64,000 nucleotides of DNA from Azospirillum halopraeferens DSM 3675 (GTDB lineage Bacteria; Pseudomonadota; Alphaproteobacteria; Azospirillales; Azospirillaceae): assembly GCF_000429625.1 (NCBI RefSeq), contig NZ_AUCF01000027.1, positions 1 to 64,000 on the forward strand, in the 5' to 3' direction. Every line of letters begins with the position of its first letter. The first letter of the stretch is position 1. The position numbers and the translations under genes are program-made. Under the pieces are notes generated by a model. That model had not been told where the DNA came from and made no database searches. It saw only the letters and a program-made list of their open reading frames with translations. Below, one piece after another: positions 25,136-35,207 of this stretch.

Positions 25136-25834
25136 ATGAAGCGCTTTTACACGAATGTGGATGTCGCGGCGGTGGACGCCGGGTGGGAGGTGCGGCTGGA
25201 CGGCCGTGCGGTGCGCAGCCCGGCCAAGGCGCCGCTGCCGTTCGCCACGCCGGCGCTGGCCCGCGCGGTGGCCGACGAATGGGCGGCCCAGGGGGATCAG
25301 GTGGCCCCCCGCACCATGCCGCTGATGCAGCTTGCCGCGACGGCGGTGGACGTGATCGGCGCCACCCGCGAGGCGGTGATCGCCGACGTCGCGCGCTACG
25401 CCGAGACCGACCTGCTGTGCTACCGCGCCGAACACCCGCGGGAACTGGTGGAGCGCCAGGCCCGCGTCTGGCAGCCGCTGCTGGACTGGGCCATGCTGCG
25501 CTACGACGCGCCGCTGCACGTCTGCGCCGGCCTGATGCCGCAGCCCCAGCCCGAGGCGGCAACGCGCGCCCTGCGCCACGCGGTGGCGGCCCACGACGAT
25601 TGGATGCTGGCGGCGCTCCAGTCGGCAACCTCCGCCTGTGGCTCGCTGGTGGTGGCGCTGGCCCTGCTGGAGCGCCGGCTCGACGCGGCCGAGGCGTTCG
25701 ACGCCTCCCAGCTCGACGAGAACTACCAGATCGAGCAGTGGGGCGAGGACCCCGAGGCGACGACCCGCCGCGCCGGCCTGCGCGCCGACATCGAGGCGGC
25801 GCGCCGCTTCGCCGACCTGCTGCGCACGGCCTGA
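25136..25834 (+). CDS. ATP12-family F1-ATPase assembly chaperone
   Basis: Protein of 232 residues. ATP12 proteins bind the F1 alpha subunit during assembly; they occur in mitochondria and alphaproteobacteria. Recognisable parts are KRFYTNVDVAAVDAGWEVRLDGRAVRSPAKAPL (residues 2-34), the ARYAETDLLCYRAEHPRELVERQARVWQPLLDW stretch and the C-terminal ALALLERRLDAAEAFDASQLDENYQIEQWGED with its conserved Asp/Glu. It starts 12 bases after the HAD gene. Its presence supports the alphaproteobacterial assignment. Confidence 0.9.
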   Translation: MKRFYTNVDVAAVDAGWEVRLDGRAVRSPAKAPLPFATPALARAVADEWAAQGDQVAPRTMPLMQLAATAVDVIGATREAVIADVARYAETDLLCYRAEHPRELVERQARVWQPLLDWAMLRYDAPLHVCAGLMPQPQPEAATRALRHAVAAHDDWMLAALQSATSACGSLVVALALLERRLDAAEAFDASQLDENYQIEQWGEDPEATTRRAGLRADIEAARRFADLLRTA

Positions 25835-25886
25835 CCGCTGCCGGCGCGGCCCGATAGGGCCGAAGCCTGCGTGGCGTTTGAACGCA

Positions 25887-25909
25887 GCGGTCAGGATTAT
25901 CCTGACCGC
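25887..25909. terminator. Perfect hairpin spanning the merR stop codon
   Basis: GCGGTCAGGA (25887-25896) and its exact complement (25900-25909) enclose a TTA loop, which on the minus strand is the TAA stop of the MerR-type gene. It lies in the convergent gap after the ATP12 gene and could end transcripts from both sides, though neither side has a U-run. Confidence 0.45.
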
Positions 25910-26346
25910 GTAGAAGAACAGCACCGGCCGTCCTCGCCGTGGGGCGACAGGGATTCGATGATGCGGCAGTCCGCCATGCGGCCACCGGTGCGGCACTGGG
26001 TGGCCAGGCGGCTGAGTTCGTCGCGCAGCCGTTCGAGGTCGGCGATCTTACGCTCGACCTCGTGAAGCTGATCGAGAACGAGGGCATCGACCTCGCCGCA
26101 GGGGCGGTCCGGCTGGTCGGCCAGATCGAGCATCGCCCGCACCGCCTCCAGCGGGAACCCGAGGTCGCGCATCCGGCGCACGAAGGTCAGGCGCCGGACA
26201 TGATCATGGCCATAGACCCGATAGTTCCCGGCCGTGCGGGCGGGCTCAGGGAGGATGGCGATCTGCTCGTAAAAGCGGATGGTTTCCACCTTGGTGCCGG
26301 TCAGCTTGCCCAGGGCGCCGATCGACAGGTCCTTTTTCGCGCTCAT
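25897..26346 (-). CDS. MerR-family heavy-metal regulator (ZntR/CadR/PbrR type)
   Basis: Protein of 149 residues. The MerR helix-turn-helix is at the N-terminus (LSIGALGKLTGTKVETIRFYEQIAILP, residues 7-33), followed by the dimer helix. Metal-site cysteines C83, C118 and C127 fit the positions of MerR C82, C117 and C126; a further CC pair is at 142-143. It is divergent from a P-type ATPase gene and its ATG lies only 7 bases from the -35 box of that gene's promoter, so it very likely regulates both. Which metal it senses (Zn, Cd, Pb or Hg) cannot be settled. Confidence 0.92.
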   Translation of the reverse strand: MSAKKDLSIGALGKLTGTKVETIRFYEQIAILPEPARTAGNYRVYGHDHVRRLTFVRRMRDLGFPLEAVRAMLDLADQPDRPCGEVDALVLDQLHEVERKIADLERLRDELSRLATQCRTGGRMADCRIIESLSPHGEDGRCCSSTRSG

Positions 26347-26352
26347 GCCCTC

Positions 26353-26383
26353 TTGACCCTATAGTCACTTCAGGGTCGATGCT
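26353..26383 (+). promoter_or_regulatory. MerR-type promoter-operator of the metal ATPase
   Basis: TTGACC (26353-26358) and GATGCT (26378-26383) are 19 bp apart, the long spacer typical of MerR-controlled promoters. Inside is the dyad GACCCT-N11-AGGGTC (26355-26377), very close to PbrR/CadR-type operators with their CTATAGT core. Confidence 0.85.
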
Positions 26384-26450
26384 ACCGGATGACGGGCGGG
26401 TGCGCATCCCCGGATGACGCATGCCGCTTCTGTGTCGGACGGAGAGCGAC

Positions 26451-28622
26451 ATGCAGGACGTTTCCTCGGCCGCGGTGGCCGGCGGGGTCAGACAGCCCCT
26501 TCGCTATAGGGTGGCGGGCATGGACTGCCCCGGTTGCGTCAGCAAGGTCGAGGCCGCGCTGCGCCGCATTCCGGGTGCCGAGGACATCGGCCTGAACTTT
26601 CACACGCAAGTCCTGCGGCTGACGCTGGACGAGGCGATGACGCCGCGGGCGACGCTCGAGGACACCGTCCGCACGCTCGGCTTCGGGGTCGAACCCCTGG
26701 GCGACCTGCGTATCGTCGCTGACGGCGCCGGCGGGGAGGCGGACGGCGTGCCCGCGCCCGCGGAGCGGCCGTGGTGGAGCACGCCCAAGGGCCGGCTGAC
26801 CATCCTCATCGGCGTTCTGGTCGCTGCGGGATTCGGGACGTCCCTGGCGGCTCCGGCGGCGGAGGACGTGGCGTTCGTGCCCGCCGCCCTGGTCGGCCTG
26901 GCGGTGTTCGGCCGCCGTGCGCTGCTGCTCGCCCGCGCGGGCTCTCCCTTCAGCATCGAGATGCTGATGTCCGTGGCCACCCTGGGCGCCCTGGTGATCG
27001 GCGAGACGGCGGAGGCGGCGGTGGTGGTGCTGCTGTTCTCGGTCGGCGAGCTTCTGGAAGGCGTGGCCGCCGGCACCGCCCGATCGGGCATCCGGGCGCT
27101 GACGGGCCTGGTGCCCCGGACCGCGCTGCTCATCGACGGCGAGTCCGCCCGCGAGGTCCCGGCAGCGCGCCTCGCCGTCGGCCAGGTGGTGCTGGTCCGG
27201 CCCGGCGACCGGGTGCCCGCCGACGGCGAGGTCGTCGAGGGCGAGTCCGATGTCGACGAGTCCCCGGTCACCGGCGAGTCCGTCCCCGTTCCCAAGCAGG
27301 CGGGCTCCCCCGTCTTCGCGGGCGGCATCAACGCCACCGGCGCGCTGCGGGTGCGGGTGACCCGGACGGCGGCCGACAACACCATCGCGCGCATCATCCA
27401 CCTGGTCGAGGAGGCGCAGGCCGGCAAGTCGCCCACGGCCCGCTGGATCGAGCGGTTCAGCGCGCGCTACACGCCCGCGGTGATCGCGGTGGCGGCCCTG
27501 ACCGTCGTCGTCCCGCCGCTGGGCTTCGGGGCGGACTGGCACACCTGGATCTACCGCGGCCTCGCCCTGCTGCTGATCGGCTGCCCCTGCGCCCTGGTTC
27601 TGTCCACCCCGGCGGCCATCGCTTCGGGCATCGCCGGCGGGGCGCGGCGCGGCCTTCTCATCAAGGGCGGCGCGGCGCTGGAGGCGATCGGCCGTGTGCG
27701 GACCGTGGCCTTCGACAAGACCGGCACGCTGACGCAGGGGCGCCCCCGGGTGACCGATCTGGTTGCGCTGACGGGAACCGAACGCACGCTGCTCGGCCTC
27801 GCCGCGGCGGTGGAGAACGGCTCCGGCCACCCCATCGCCGGGGCCATCCTGGACCGCGCGGCCGCCGACGGGGTGCCGCTCCGCCCGGCACGCGACCAGA
27901 AGGCCGTTCCCGGAAAGGCGGCGCAGGCGGTGTTGGCCGGGAAACTCATCGAGGTCGCCTCGCCGCGCCACGCCGCCCGGCACGGCGGTCCGGACGAAAT
28001 CCCCGCCGACCGCATCGCGGCCCTGGAGGGCGAGGGCAAGACCGTGGTCGTCGTTCTCGCCGATGGCCGGGCGGTGGGCCTCATCGCCCTGCGCGACGAG
28101 CCGCGGCCGGACGCCGCCGCCGGCGTCGCCGCCCTGCGCGGGCTCGGCGTCCGCTGCGTCATGCTGACCGGCGACAACGGCCGGACCGGACAGGCCATCG
28201 GCCGCAGCCTCGGCATCGACGTGAAGGCGGACCTGCTGCCCGAAGACAAGCTGCGGGAGATCGCGGCGCTGCGGACCCGGGGGCCGGTCGCCATGGTCGG
28301 CGACGGCATCAACGACGCCCCCGCCCTGGCGGCGGCCGACGTCGGCGTCGCCATGGGCGGCGGCACGGACGTGGCGCTGGAGACCGCCGACGCAGCGCTG
28401 CTGGGCAACCGCGTCACCGACGCCGCCGCCCTGGTCCGCCTGTCGCGGGCGACGATGGCCAACATCCACCAGAACGTCGCCGTCGCCCTGGGGCTGAAGG
28501 CGGTCTTCCTGGTGACCACGCTGACCGGGGTGACGGACCTCTGGCTGGCGATCCTGGCCGACACCGGGGCCACCATCCTCGTCACCCTGAACGCGCTGCG
28601 CCTGCTCCGCCGGGGCACGTGA
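26451..28622 (+). CDS. zntA: Heavy-metal P1B-type ATPase (ZntA/CadA/PbrA type)
   Basis: Protein of 723 residues exporting Zn, Cd or Pb across the inner membrane. An N-terminal metal-binding domain has GMDCPGC (C26, C29). Later come the TGES motif (274-277), the membrane metal site CPC (378-380), the phosphorylated DKTGT (Asp422), the HP motif (His460), TGDNGRT and GDGINDAPALA. The last helix has ADTGATILVTLNALRLL, whose Asp is the ZntA-type metal ligand. ATG 26451 is chosen over 26421 since GGAGAG lies 5 bases before it. lspA follows after 11 bases. Confidence 0.95.
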   Translation: MQDVSSAAVAGGVRQPLRYRVAGMDCPGCVSKVEAALRRIPGAEDIGLNFHTQVLRLTLDEAMTPRATLEDTVRTLGFGVEPLGDLRIVADGAGGEADGVPAPAERPWWSTPKGRLTILIGVLVAAGFGTSLAAPAAEDVAFVPAALVGLAVFGRRALLLARAGSPFSIEMLMSVATLGALVIGETAEAAVVVLLFSVGELLEGVAAGTARSGIRALTGLVPRTALLIDGESAREVPAARLAVGQVVLVRPGDRVPADGEVVEGESDVDESPVTGESVPVPKQAGSPVFAGGINATGALRVRVTRTAADNTIARIIHLVEEAQAGKSPTARWIERFSARYTPAVIAVAALTVVVPPLGFGADWHTWIYRGLALLLIGCPCALVLSTPAAIASGIAGGARRGLLIKGGAALEAIGRVRTVAFDKTGTLTQGRPRVTDLVALTGTERTLLGLAAAVENGSGHPIAGAILDRAAADGVPLRPARDQKAVPGKAAQAVLAGKLIEVASPRHAARHGGPDEIPADRIAALEGEGKTVVVVLADGRAVGLIALRDEPRPDAAAGVAALRGLGVRCVMLTGDNGRTGQAIGRSLGIDVKADLLPEDKLREIAALRTRGPVAMVGDGINDAPALAAADVGVAMGGGTDVALETADAALLGNRVTDAAALVRLSRATMANIHQNVAVALGLKAVFLVTTLTGVTDLWLAILADTGATILVTLNALRLLRRGT

Positions 28623-28633
28623 GGGAGGGAAGC

Positions 28634-29139
28634 ATGCCCGATCCGGGAACCGCATCGACCGGGTGGCCGGGTCTCCGGCCGGCGGCGGCCGTCGCACTGC
28701 TCACGGTCATCGCGGACCAGAGCTCCAAATGGGTGATCCTTGCACACGTCATGGACCCGCCGCGCGTGGTGGACGTCACCCCGTTCTTCAATCTGACCCT
28801 CGGCTTCAACCGTGGCGTGAGCTTCGGCTTGCTCGGGGATGGGGCGGCAGGGCCCTGGCTGCTCAGCAGCCTGGCCCTGGCGATCGTCGCGCTCCTGGGC
28901 GTGTGGGCCTCGCGCACCACCAGCCGGGCGGAATCGGGAGCCCTCGGCGCCGTCATCGGCGGAGCGGTCGGCAACGTCGTCGATCGTGTCCGCCAGGGAG
29001 CGGTGACCGACTTCCTGGACCTGCACGCCTTCGGATGGCACTGGCCGACGTTCAACGTGGCCGACATCGGCATCACCGGCGGGGTCGCCATGCTGTTGCT
29101 GCACGGCTGGCGGCACGGGCGCCGGACGCCTGAACCGCC

Positions 29140-29155
<16 letters not shown>
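28634..29155 (+). CDS. lspA: Prolipoprotein signal peptidase (LspA/PbrC type)
   Basis: Protein of 173 residues, an aspartic membrane protease that cleaves lipoprotein signals. Four membrane helices are seen. Conserved blocks are ADQSSKW (about 26-32), FFNLTLGFNRGVSFGLL, GGAVGNVVDRVRQGAVTDFLDL with the first catalytic Asp, and FNVADIGI with the second. It shares the ATPase transcript (11-base gap, GGGAGGGA site). lspA genes in metal-resistance operons are known, e.g. pbrC of Cupriavidus; a housekeeping lspA is expected elsewhere. Its 3' end overlaps the convergent carboxypeptidase by 16 bases. Confidence 0.92.
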
Positions 29156-30636
<1,481 letters not shown>

Positions 30637-30689
30637 GGGCGGGGGGTCCGTGGCGGCGTGATGGAAGGGCGGGGGGCGGCCGTGGTAAG

Positions 30690-30717
30690 CCGCTCCCCTG
30701 ATAGTGGGGGGGAGCGG
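30690..30717 (+). promoter_or_regulatory. Hairpin covering the ribosome site of the GT61 gene
   Basis: CCGCTCCCC (30690-30698) pairs with GGGGAGCGG (30709-30717). The right arm contains the GGGGAG ribosome site, 4 bases before ATG 30721, so the folded form would hide it. Confidence 0.4.
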
Positions 30718-30720
30718 GGC

Positions 30721-32634
30721 ATGGCGGCAAGTGGGGGCATGACCGTCGGCGACGCGCTGGCGCTCGCCCTGGACCACCACCGCGCCGGACGGCACGAGGC
30801 GGCGGAGGGGCTCTACCGTGCCATCCTGGCGGCGGTGCCGGACCTGTTCGACGCGCGCAACCTGCTGGGCGCGTTGCGCCTGGAACGGGGCGACGCCGCC
30901 GCGGCCGCGGCGCTGCTGCGCGACGCCACGGTCCTCGATCCCGGCGCCGCGGCGGCCTGGGCCAACGGCGGCAACGCGTTGCGGGCGCTGGGCCGGGCGG
31001 GGGAGGGGCTGGTCCGGTACGGCCGCGCCCTGGCCGTGCGCCCCGGCCATCCCGGCGCCGCCCGCGGCCGGGCCGCCCTGTTGCAGGCGTTGGGGCGCAC
31101 GGGGGAGGCCCGTGATGCCTGGCGGGACGCCGTGGTCGCCGACCCCCTGTCCGTCGAGGCCCGCACCGGCCTCGGTGAAGCCGGGCGTGCGCTCGGGACG
31201 GAAGCGGAGGCGGCGGGTGCCTTCGCCGCGGCGGTGGCGCTCCGGCCGGATCGGGCGGCCCCCCTGGTCAACCGCGCGGTGCTGTTCCTGGACGCCGACG
31301 ACCCCGCCGCAGCGGCGCCGCTGCTGCGCCGCGCCCTGGTGCTGGAGCCGGGGCTGGCGGCGGCCCGCGGCGCGCTGGCCGAGGCGCTGCTGCGGCTCGG
31401 CCGCGCCGGCGGGGCGGTGGCGGTGCTGCGGCCCGCGCTGGCCGGGGATCCCGCCGCCGGCGCGGACCTCCACCGCATGGCCGCCGCGGCCTTCGCCGCC
31501 GGTGACGCGGCGGCGGGTGCGGCGTGGTACCGGCGCGCGGCCCATCTGGCCGGACGCACCCCGGGACACCTGCAGCCCGCGCGCATCGTCGCCGCTGCCG
31601 AGCAGGCAGCGGTGGCCGGGCATCCCTACCACAGGGTCCTGCCGGAGCGGACGGTGAGCGTGCGCGCCGGCTTCCACCGCTGGGACACGGTGACCTTCCG
31701 GCGGCCGGAGCTGTTCCTGACCCGCGTCAATGACGCGCTGGTCCTGCCGTCCAACCTGGCGGTGCTGGCCGGGCCGGAGGCGCTGCTGCTGGACGGCCTC
31801 CACGCCTATTCCCGCAGCAGCCTGACGCTGCTGCCCGACTACGCGCTGCACACCGCAGACGACCGCGTGCTGCTGGATCTGGGCGCGGAGCGGCGGGCGG
31901 ACACCGACGAGGCGGTGCTGCTGGGCGGCTCCGGCAATTTCGCCCACGACGTGCTGGACTGGCTGTCGCGCCTGCTGGTCCTGGAGCGGTTTCCCGAACT
32001 GGCCGCGTTGCCGTTGCTCGTGGCGCCGGCGCTTCACCCGGCGGCCGTCGGGCTGCTGGGCCGGCTGGGGGTGGACCCGGGCCGCCTGGCGCCCTTGCCG
32101 GCCGGCGCACCGGCCCGCGTGCGCCGCCTGTGGCTGCCGTCGCTGACCCATGCCTTCCAGTACATGGCGCCGGAGTACGCGGCCTTCCTGCGCGAGCGGC
32201 TGGGCATCCCGCCGCTGCGCCGGCCGGGCCGGCGGCTCTATCTGTCGCGCCGCGGCGCCGGCCACCGGGCGGTGTTGAACGAGGCGGCGATCCTGGACGC
32301 CCTGGCGGGCGAGGGGGTGGAGCGGTTCGAGCCCGCCGGCATGGGCATGGCGGAGCAGCTTCGCATCCTGGGCGAGGCGGAGCTGATCGTCGGCCCGGTG
32401 GGCGGTGGCTTCGCGGCGATCGTGTTCGCCCCGGCGGGGTGCGGCGTGGTGGAGCTGACCCACGGGCGCTGCGTCCTGCCCCAGTACGGCATCCTGGCCG
32501 GCCTGATCGGCCAGCCCTACCGGCAGGTGGTCGGCGAGGCGGCCGCGAATCGCGGGGCGCTGGCGTTCGACTGCGACTTCACGGTGGAGCCCGCGGCGGT
32601 ACGGGACGCGGTCAAGCGGGTGGTGGGGGCCTAA
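30721..32634 (+). CDS. TPR-repeat GT61 (DUF563) glycosyltransferase
   Basis: Protein of 637 residues. The N-terminal half (about 8-280) is made of seven or so helical TPR-like repeats, Ala-rich, e.g. AWANGGNALRALGRAGEGLVRYGRALAVRPGH. The C-terminal half (about 310-637) is a family 61 glycosyltransferase: LLLDGLHAYSRSSLTLLPDY, GSGNFAHDVLDWLSRLLVLERFP, RRLYLSRRGAGHRAVLNEAAI and the end motif GPVGGGFAAIVFAPAGCGVVELTHG. The acceptor is unknown; relatives act in surface polysaccharide or glycoprotein synthesis. It overlaps the convergent surf1 gene at the stops. Confidence 0.85.
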   Translation: MAASGGMTVGDALALALDHHRAGRHEAAEGLYRAILAAVPDLFDARNLLGALRLERGDAAAAAALLRDATVLDPGAAAAWANGGNALRALGRAGEGLVRYGRALAVRPGHPGAARGRAALLQALGRTGEARDAWRDAVVADPLSVEARTGLGEAGRALGTEAEAAGAFAAAVALRPDRAAPLVNRAVLFLDADDPAAAAPLLRRALVLEPGLAAARGALAEALLRLGRAGGAVAVLRPALAGDPAAGADLHRMAAAAFAAGDAAAGAAWYRRAAHLAGRTPGHLQPARIVAAAEQAAVAGHPYHRVLPERTVSVRAGFHRWDTVTFRRPELFLTRVNDALVLPSNLAVLAGPEALLLDGLHAYSRSSLTLLPDYALHTADDRVLLDLGAERRADTDEAVLLGGSGNFAHDVLDWLSRLLVLERFPELAALPLLVAPALHPAAVGLLGRLGVDPGRLAPLPAGAPARVRRLWLPSLTHAFQYMAPEYAAFLRERLGIPPLRRPGRRLYLSRRGAGHRAVLNEAAILDALAGEGVERFEPAGMGMAEQLRILGEAELIVGPVGGGFAAIVFAPAGCGVVELTHGRCVLPQYGILAGLIGQPYRQVVGEAAANRGALAFDCDFTVEPAAVRDAVKRVVGA

Positions 32635-33347
32635 GCGTCCCGCCGGCCGCGCACCATCATCATCCCGTAGATGACCAGCAGGGTGGCCGCCAGCCCGTAC
32701 CAGGTGACGGCGTACTGGAGGTGGCTGTTGGGCAACTCCAGGCGCGGCTCGATCCCCGCGGGGACACCGCCCGGCGCCTGTCCGGGCAGGGCCTCGACGA
32801 TCAGCGGTGCCGCGGCGGCAAGGCCGGCGGCGCGGGCCATGGCGGGGGGATCGGCGTAGCCCCAGACGGTGCCGGGGCCGGTCCCCGGTTCGGGGTTGCC
32901 GGGGTGCAGCCAGGCGGGCTCGGCGGGCAGGCGGGCGACTCCGCGCACGGTCACCTCGCCGGTCACCAGCCCCTCCGGCCGGGTCGCGGGATCGCGGCGG
33001 TCCATGGGGATGAAGCCGCGGTTCACCAGGACCGCCGGGCCGCCGTCGCTGCGCTCCAGCGGGGTCACCACCTCGTAGCCGGCCATGCCCTGGCGCGGCC
33101 GGGCGACGGTCAGCATCTCGCGGTCGTGCAGGAAGCGGCCGGTGACGGTGACCGGCCGGAATTCGAAGGACGCGGGATCGGGCAGCGCGGCCGGCAGCGG
33201 GGCGGGCGGCAGGGCGGCGCGCTCCTGCACCCGGGAGATCAGCTCGTTTTTCCACTCCAGCCGCTGCACCTGCCAGGTGCCGAGGGCGAGCATGACCAGA
33301 ATGGCGGGCAGGGCGAACAGCGTCGCCCACAGGGAGGAGCGGGTCAC
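32631..33347 (-). CDS. surf1: SURF1 cytochrome oxidase assembly protein
   Basis: Protein of 238 residues that helps insert heme a into subunit I. It has one membrane helix at each end (about 5-24 and 212-231) around a periplasmic domain, the SURF1 layout. Landmarks are ALGTWQVQRLEWKNELI (residues 21-37), VTVTGRFLHDREMLT, VLVNRGFIPMDRRDP and NSHLQYAVTWYGLAATLLVIYGMM. GTG 33347 overlaps the stop of the DUF983 gene (GTGA). Last gene of the minus-strand oxidase cluster. Confidence 0.93.
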   Translation of the reverse strand: MTRSSLWATLFALPAILVMLALGTWQVQRLEWKNELISRVQERAALPPAPLPAALPDPASFEFRPVTVTGRFLHDREMLTVARPRQGMAGYEVVTPLERSDGGPAVLVNRGFIPMDRRDPATRPEGLVTGEVTVRGVARLPAEPAWLHPGNPEPGTGPGTVWGYADPPAMARAAGLAAAAPLIVEALPGQAPGGVPAGIEPRLELPNSHLQYAVTWYGLAATLLVIYGMMMVRGRRDA

Positions 33348-33730
33348 GGCCCGCCGTCCTCCAGCTCGCTGCGGCGGTGACGGTACTGGAGCGCCACCAC
33401 ATAGGCCTTGGCCGGGCGCAGCATGCCCAGTGCCAACCCCAGGATGACGGCACCCCAGATGAACCCGTGCAGCCACAGCGGCCACTCCACGTTCAGCGAC
33501 ACGACCAGGGCGACCGGCACCACCAGGAAGCCCAGGATGAAGATCAGGAAGACGGCGGGGCCGTCGCCGCTGTCGTGGCGGGCCAGTTCCAGCCCGCACA
33601 CGCCGCAGCGATCGGCCACCGTCAGGTAACCCTTGAACAGACGTCCCTTGCCGCACCGCGGGCAGGCGCAACGCAGGCCCGCGGTGAACGGCGACACGGT
33701 GGGGTGATCATCGTCGCCCACCGGCGTCAC
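33344..33730 (-). CDS. DUF983 protein with zinc ribbon
   Basis: Protein of 128 residues. Four cysteines in two CxxC pairs (CPRCGKGRLFKGYLTVADRCGVCGLEL, about residues 21-47; an extra Cys precedes) suggest a zinc ribbon, followed by two membrane helices (about 60-82 and 88-108). DUF983 genes recur in alphaproteobacterial oxidase clusters, so a role in cytochrome oxidase assembly is likely but unproven. GTG 33730 overlaps the ctaE stop and its own stop overlaps surf1, so three genes are coupled. Confidence 0.85.
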   Translation of the reverse strand: MTPVGDDDHPTVSPFTAGLRCACPRCGKGRLFKGYLTVADRCGVCGLELARHDSGDGPAVFLIFILGFLVVPVALVVSLNVEWPLWLHGFIWGAVILGLALGMLRPAKAYVVALQYRHRRSELEDGGP

Positions 33731-34569
33731 GACCCCCACCAGTAGATCGACACGAACAGGAACAGCCACACCACGTCGACGAAGTGCCAGTACCAGGCCG
33801 CCGCCTCGAACCCGAAGTGGCTGGCCGGCGTGAAGTGGCCCTTCAGCGTCCGCCACCAGCACACCGCCAGGAAGATGGTGCCGACGATGACGTGGAAGCC
33901 GTGGAAGCCCGTCGCCATGTAGAAGGCGGAGGAATAGATCCCGTCGCTGAAACCGAAGTGGGCGTGCGAATACTCGTAGGCCTGGAAGAAGGTGAACAGC
34001 ACGCCCAGCAGCACCGTCAGGCCCAGCGCCTTCGACGCTTCACTGTTGCGCCCGGCGATGATGGCGTGATGCGCCCAGGTGACGGTGCATCCCGACAGAA
34101 GCAGGATCAGCGTCATCATCAGCGGCAGTTCGAAGGCGTTGAAGGTCTCGATGTTCGGCGGCGGCCACACGCCCTGCGGGTTGTCCGCGAACACCTTGGG
34201 GAACAGCGCGGCGTCGTAGAACGCCCAGAAGAAGGCGGCGAAGAACATCACCTCGGAGGCGATGAACAGCGCCATGCCATAGCGCAGGCCGATCTTGACG
34301 ACGGGCGTGTGCGCCTTCTCGACCACCGACTCCTTGATGACGTCGCGCCACCAGCCGGCCATGACGGCGAGCACCGACAGGAAGCCGGCGACGGCCAGCC
34401 AGACCGTGTCGTAATGCATGTAGAAGATCAGACCGAGCGCCAGCAGGCCGCCGGCGAAGGCGCCGAGCAGCGGCCACGGGCTGGGCCTCAGCAGATGGTA
34501 CGGCTGCGGGATGCCCTCGCTGCCATGCGGTGCGCCGGGCCCATGCCCGTCGTGCGTGATGTCGGCCAT
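33727..34569 (-). CDS. ctaE: Cytochrome c oxidase subunit III
   Basis: Protein of 280 residues with seven membrane helices. Subunit III stabilises the aa3 oxidase and its proton uptake. The opening HGPGAPHGSEGIPQPYHLLRPSPWPLLGAFAGG, the motif SEVMFFAAFFWAFYDAALFP with the conserved Glu, and the ending FEAAAWYWHFVDVVWLFLFVSIYWWGS are diagnostic. It is 23 bases downstream of ctaG and overlaps the DUF983 start. Confidence 0.97.
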   Translation of the reverse strand: MADITHDGHGPGAPHGSEGIPQPYHLLRPSPWPLLGAFAGGLLALGLIFYMHYDTVWLAVAGFLSVLAVMAGWWRDVIKESVVEKAHTPVVKIGLRYGMALFIASEVMFFAAFFWAFYDAALFPKVFADNPQGVWPPPNIETFNAFELPLMMTLILLLSGCTVTWAHHAIIAGRNSEASKALGLTVLLGVLFTFFQAYEYSHAHFGFSDGIYSSAFYMATGFHGFHVIVGTIFLAVCWWRTLKGHFTPASHFGFEAAAWYWHFVDVVWLFLFVSIYWWGS

Positions 34570-34592
34570 CGTTCTCCAACCCCGTCCTGGTA

Positions 34593-35207
34593 TCAGTTCG
34601 TGGCGGGCGTGGTCGCCCGTCGGTTGTCTTTGTCGTTCGAGTCGTCATTGACCTGCGCCAGGGCCGCCTCGGCGTCCTTGGCGCGGAAGAAGGTGTAGGA
34701 GAGCGTGATGGTGCTCACGTCCCCCATCTTCGGATCGCTCGCGATGGCGGGGTCGACGAAGAACGCCACGGGCATGTCGACCTCCTCACCGGGATGCAGC
34801 ACCTGCTCGGTGAAGCAGAAGCACTCGATCTTGTTGAAATAGATGCCGGCCTTGTCCGGCGTGACGTTGTAGACCGCGGTGCCCACGGTCGGCGACTCGC
34901 CGCGGTTGGCGGCGCGGTAGCTGGTGATGTGGGTCTCGCCCACCTTCACCGTCACCTCCCGCTCCACCGGCCGGAAGGACCAGGGCAGGGCCCGGTTGGT
35001 GTCGGCGTTGAAGCGCACCTTGATCGTGCGCTCCAGGACGGTGTCCGGCGCCGCATCGGCGCGCTGGGTGGTGCCGCCGAAGCCGGTCACCTGGCAGAAC
35101 AGCGCGTACAGCGGCACGGACGCGTAGGCGAGACCGATCATGCCGGCGACCAGGCCGAACAGGGAGATCAGCAGCTTGCGATTGCGGCGTCGCGTGGTGT
35201 CATCCAT
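34593..35207 (-). CDS. ctaG: Cytochrome c oxidase copper chaperone CtaG (Cox11)
   Basis: Protein of 204 residues delivering copper to the CuB site of subunit I. One N-terminal membrane helix (about 12-30) is followed by a periplasmic immunoglobulin-like domain. The copper ligands are in the CFCF motif (YFNKIECFCFTEQ, about residues 125-137), and LYALFCQVTGFGGTTQRAD is the conserved stretch after the helix. The charged C-terminal tail is disordered. ATG overlaps the preceding 46-residue gene by one base. Confidence 0.96.
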   Translation of the reverse strand: MDDTTRRRNRKLLISLFGLVAGMIGLAYASVPLYALFCQVTGFGGTTQRADAAPDTVLERTIKVRFNADTNRALPWSFRPVEREVTVKVGETHITSYRAANRGESPTVGTAVYNVTPDKAGIYFNKIECFCFTEQVLHPGEEVDMPVAFFVDPAIASDPKMGDVSTITLSYTFFRAKDAEAALAQVNDDSNDKDNRRATTPATN

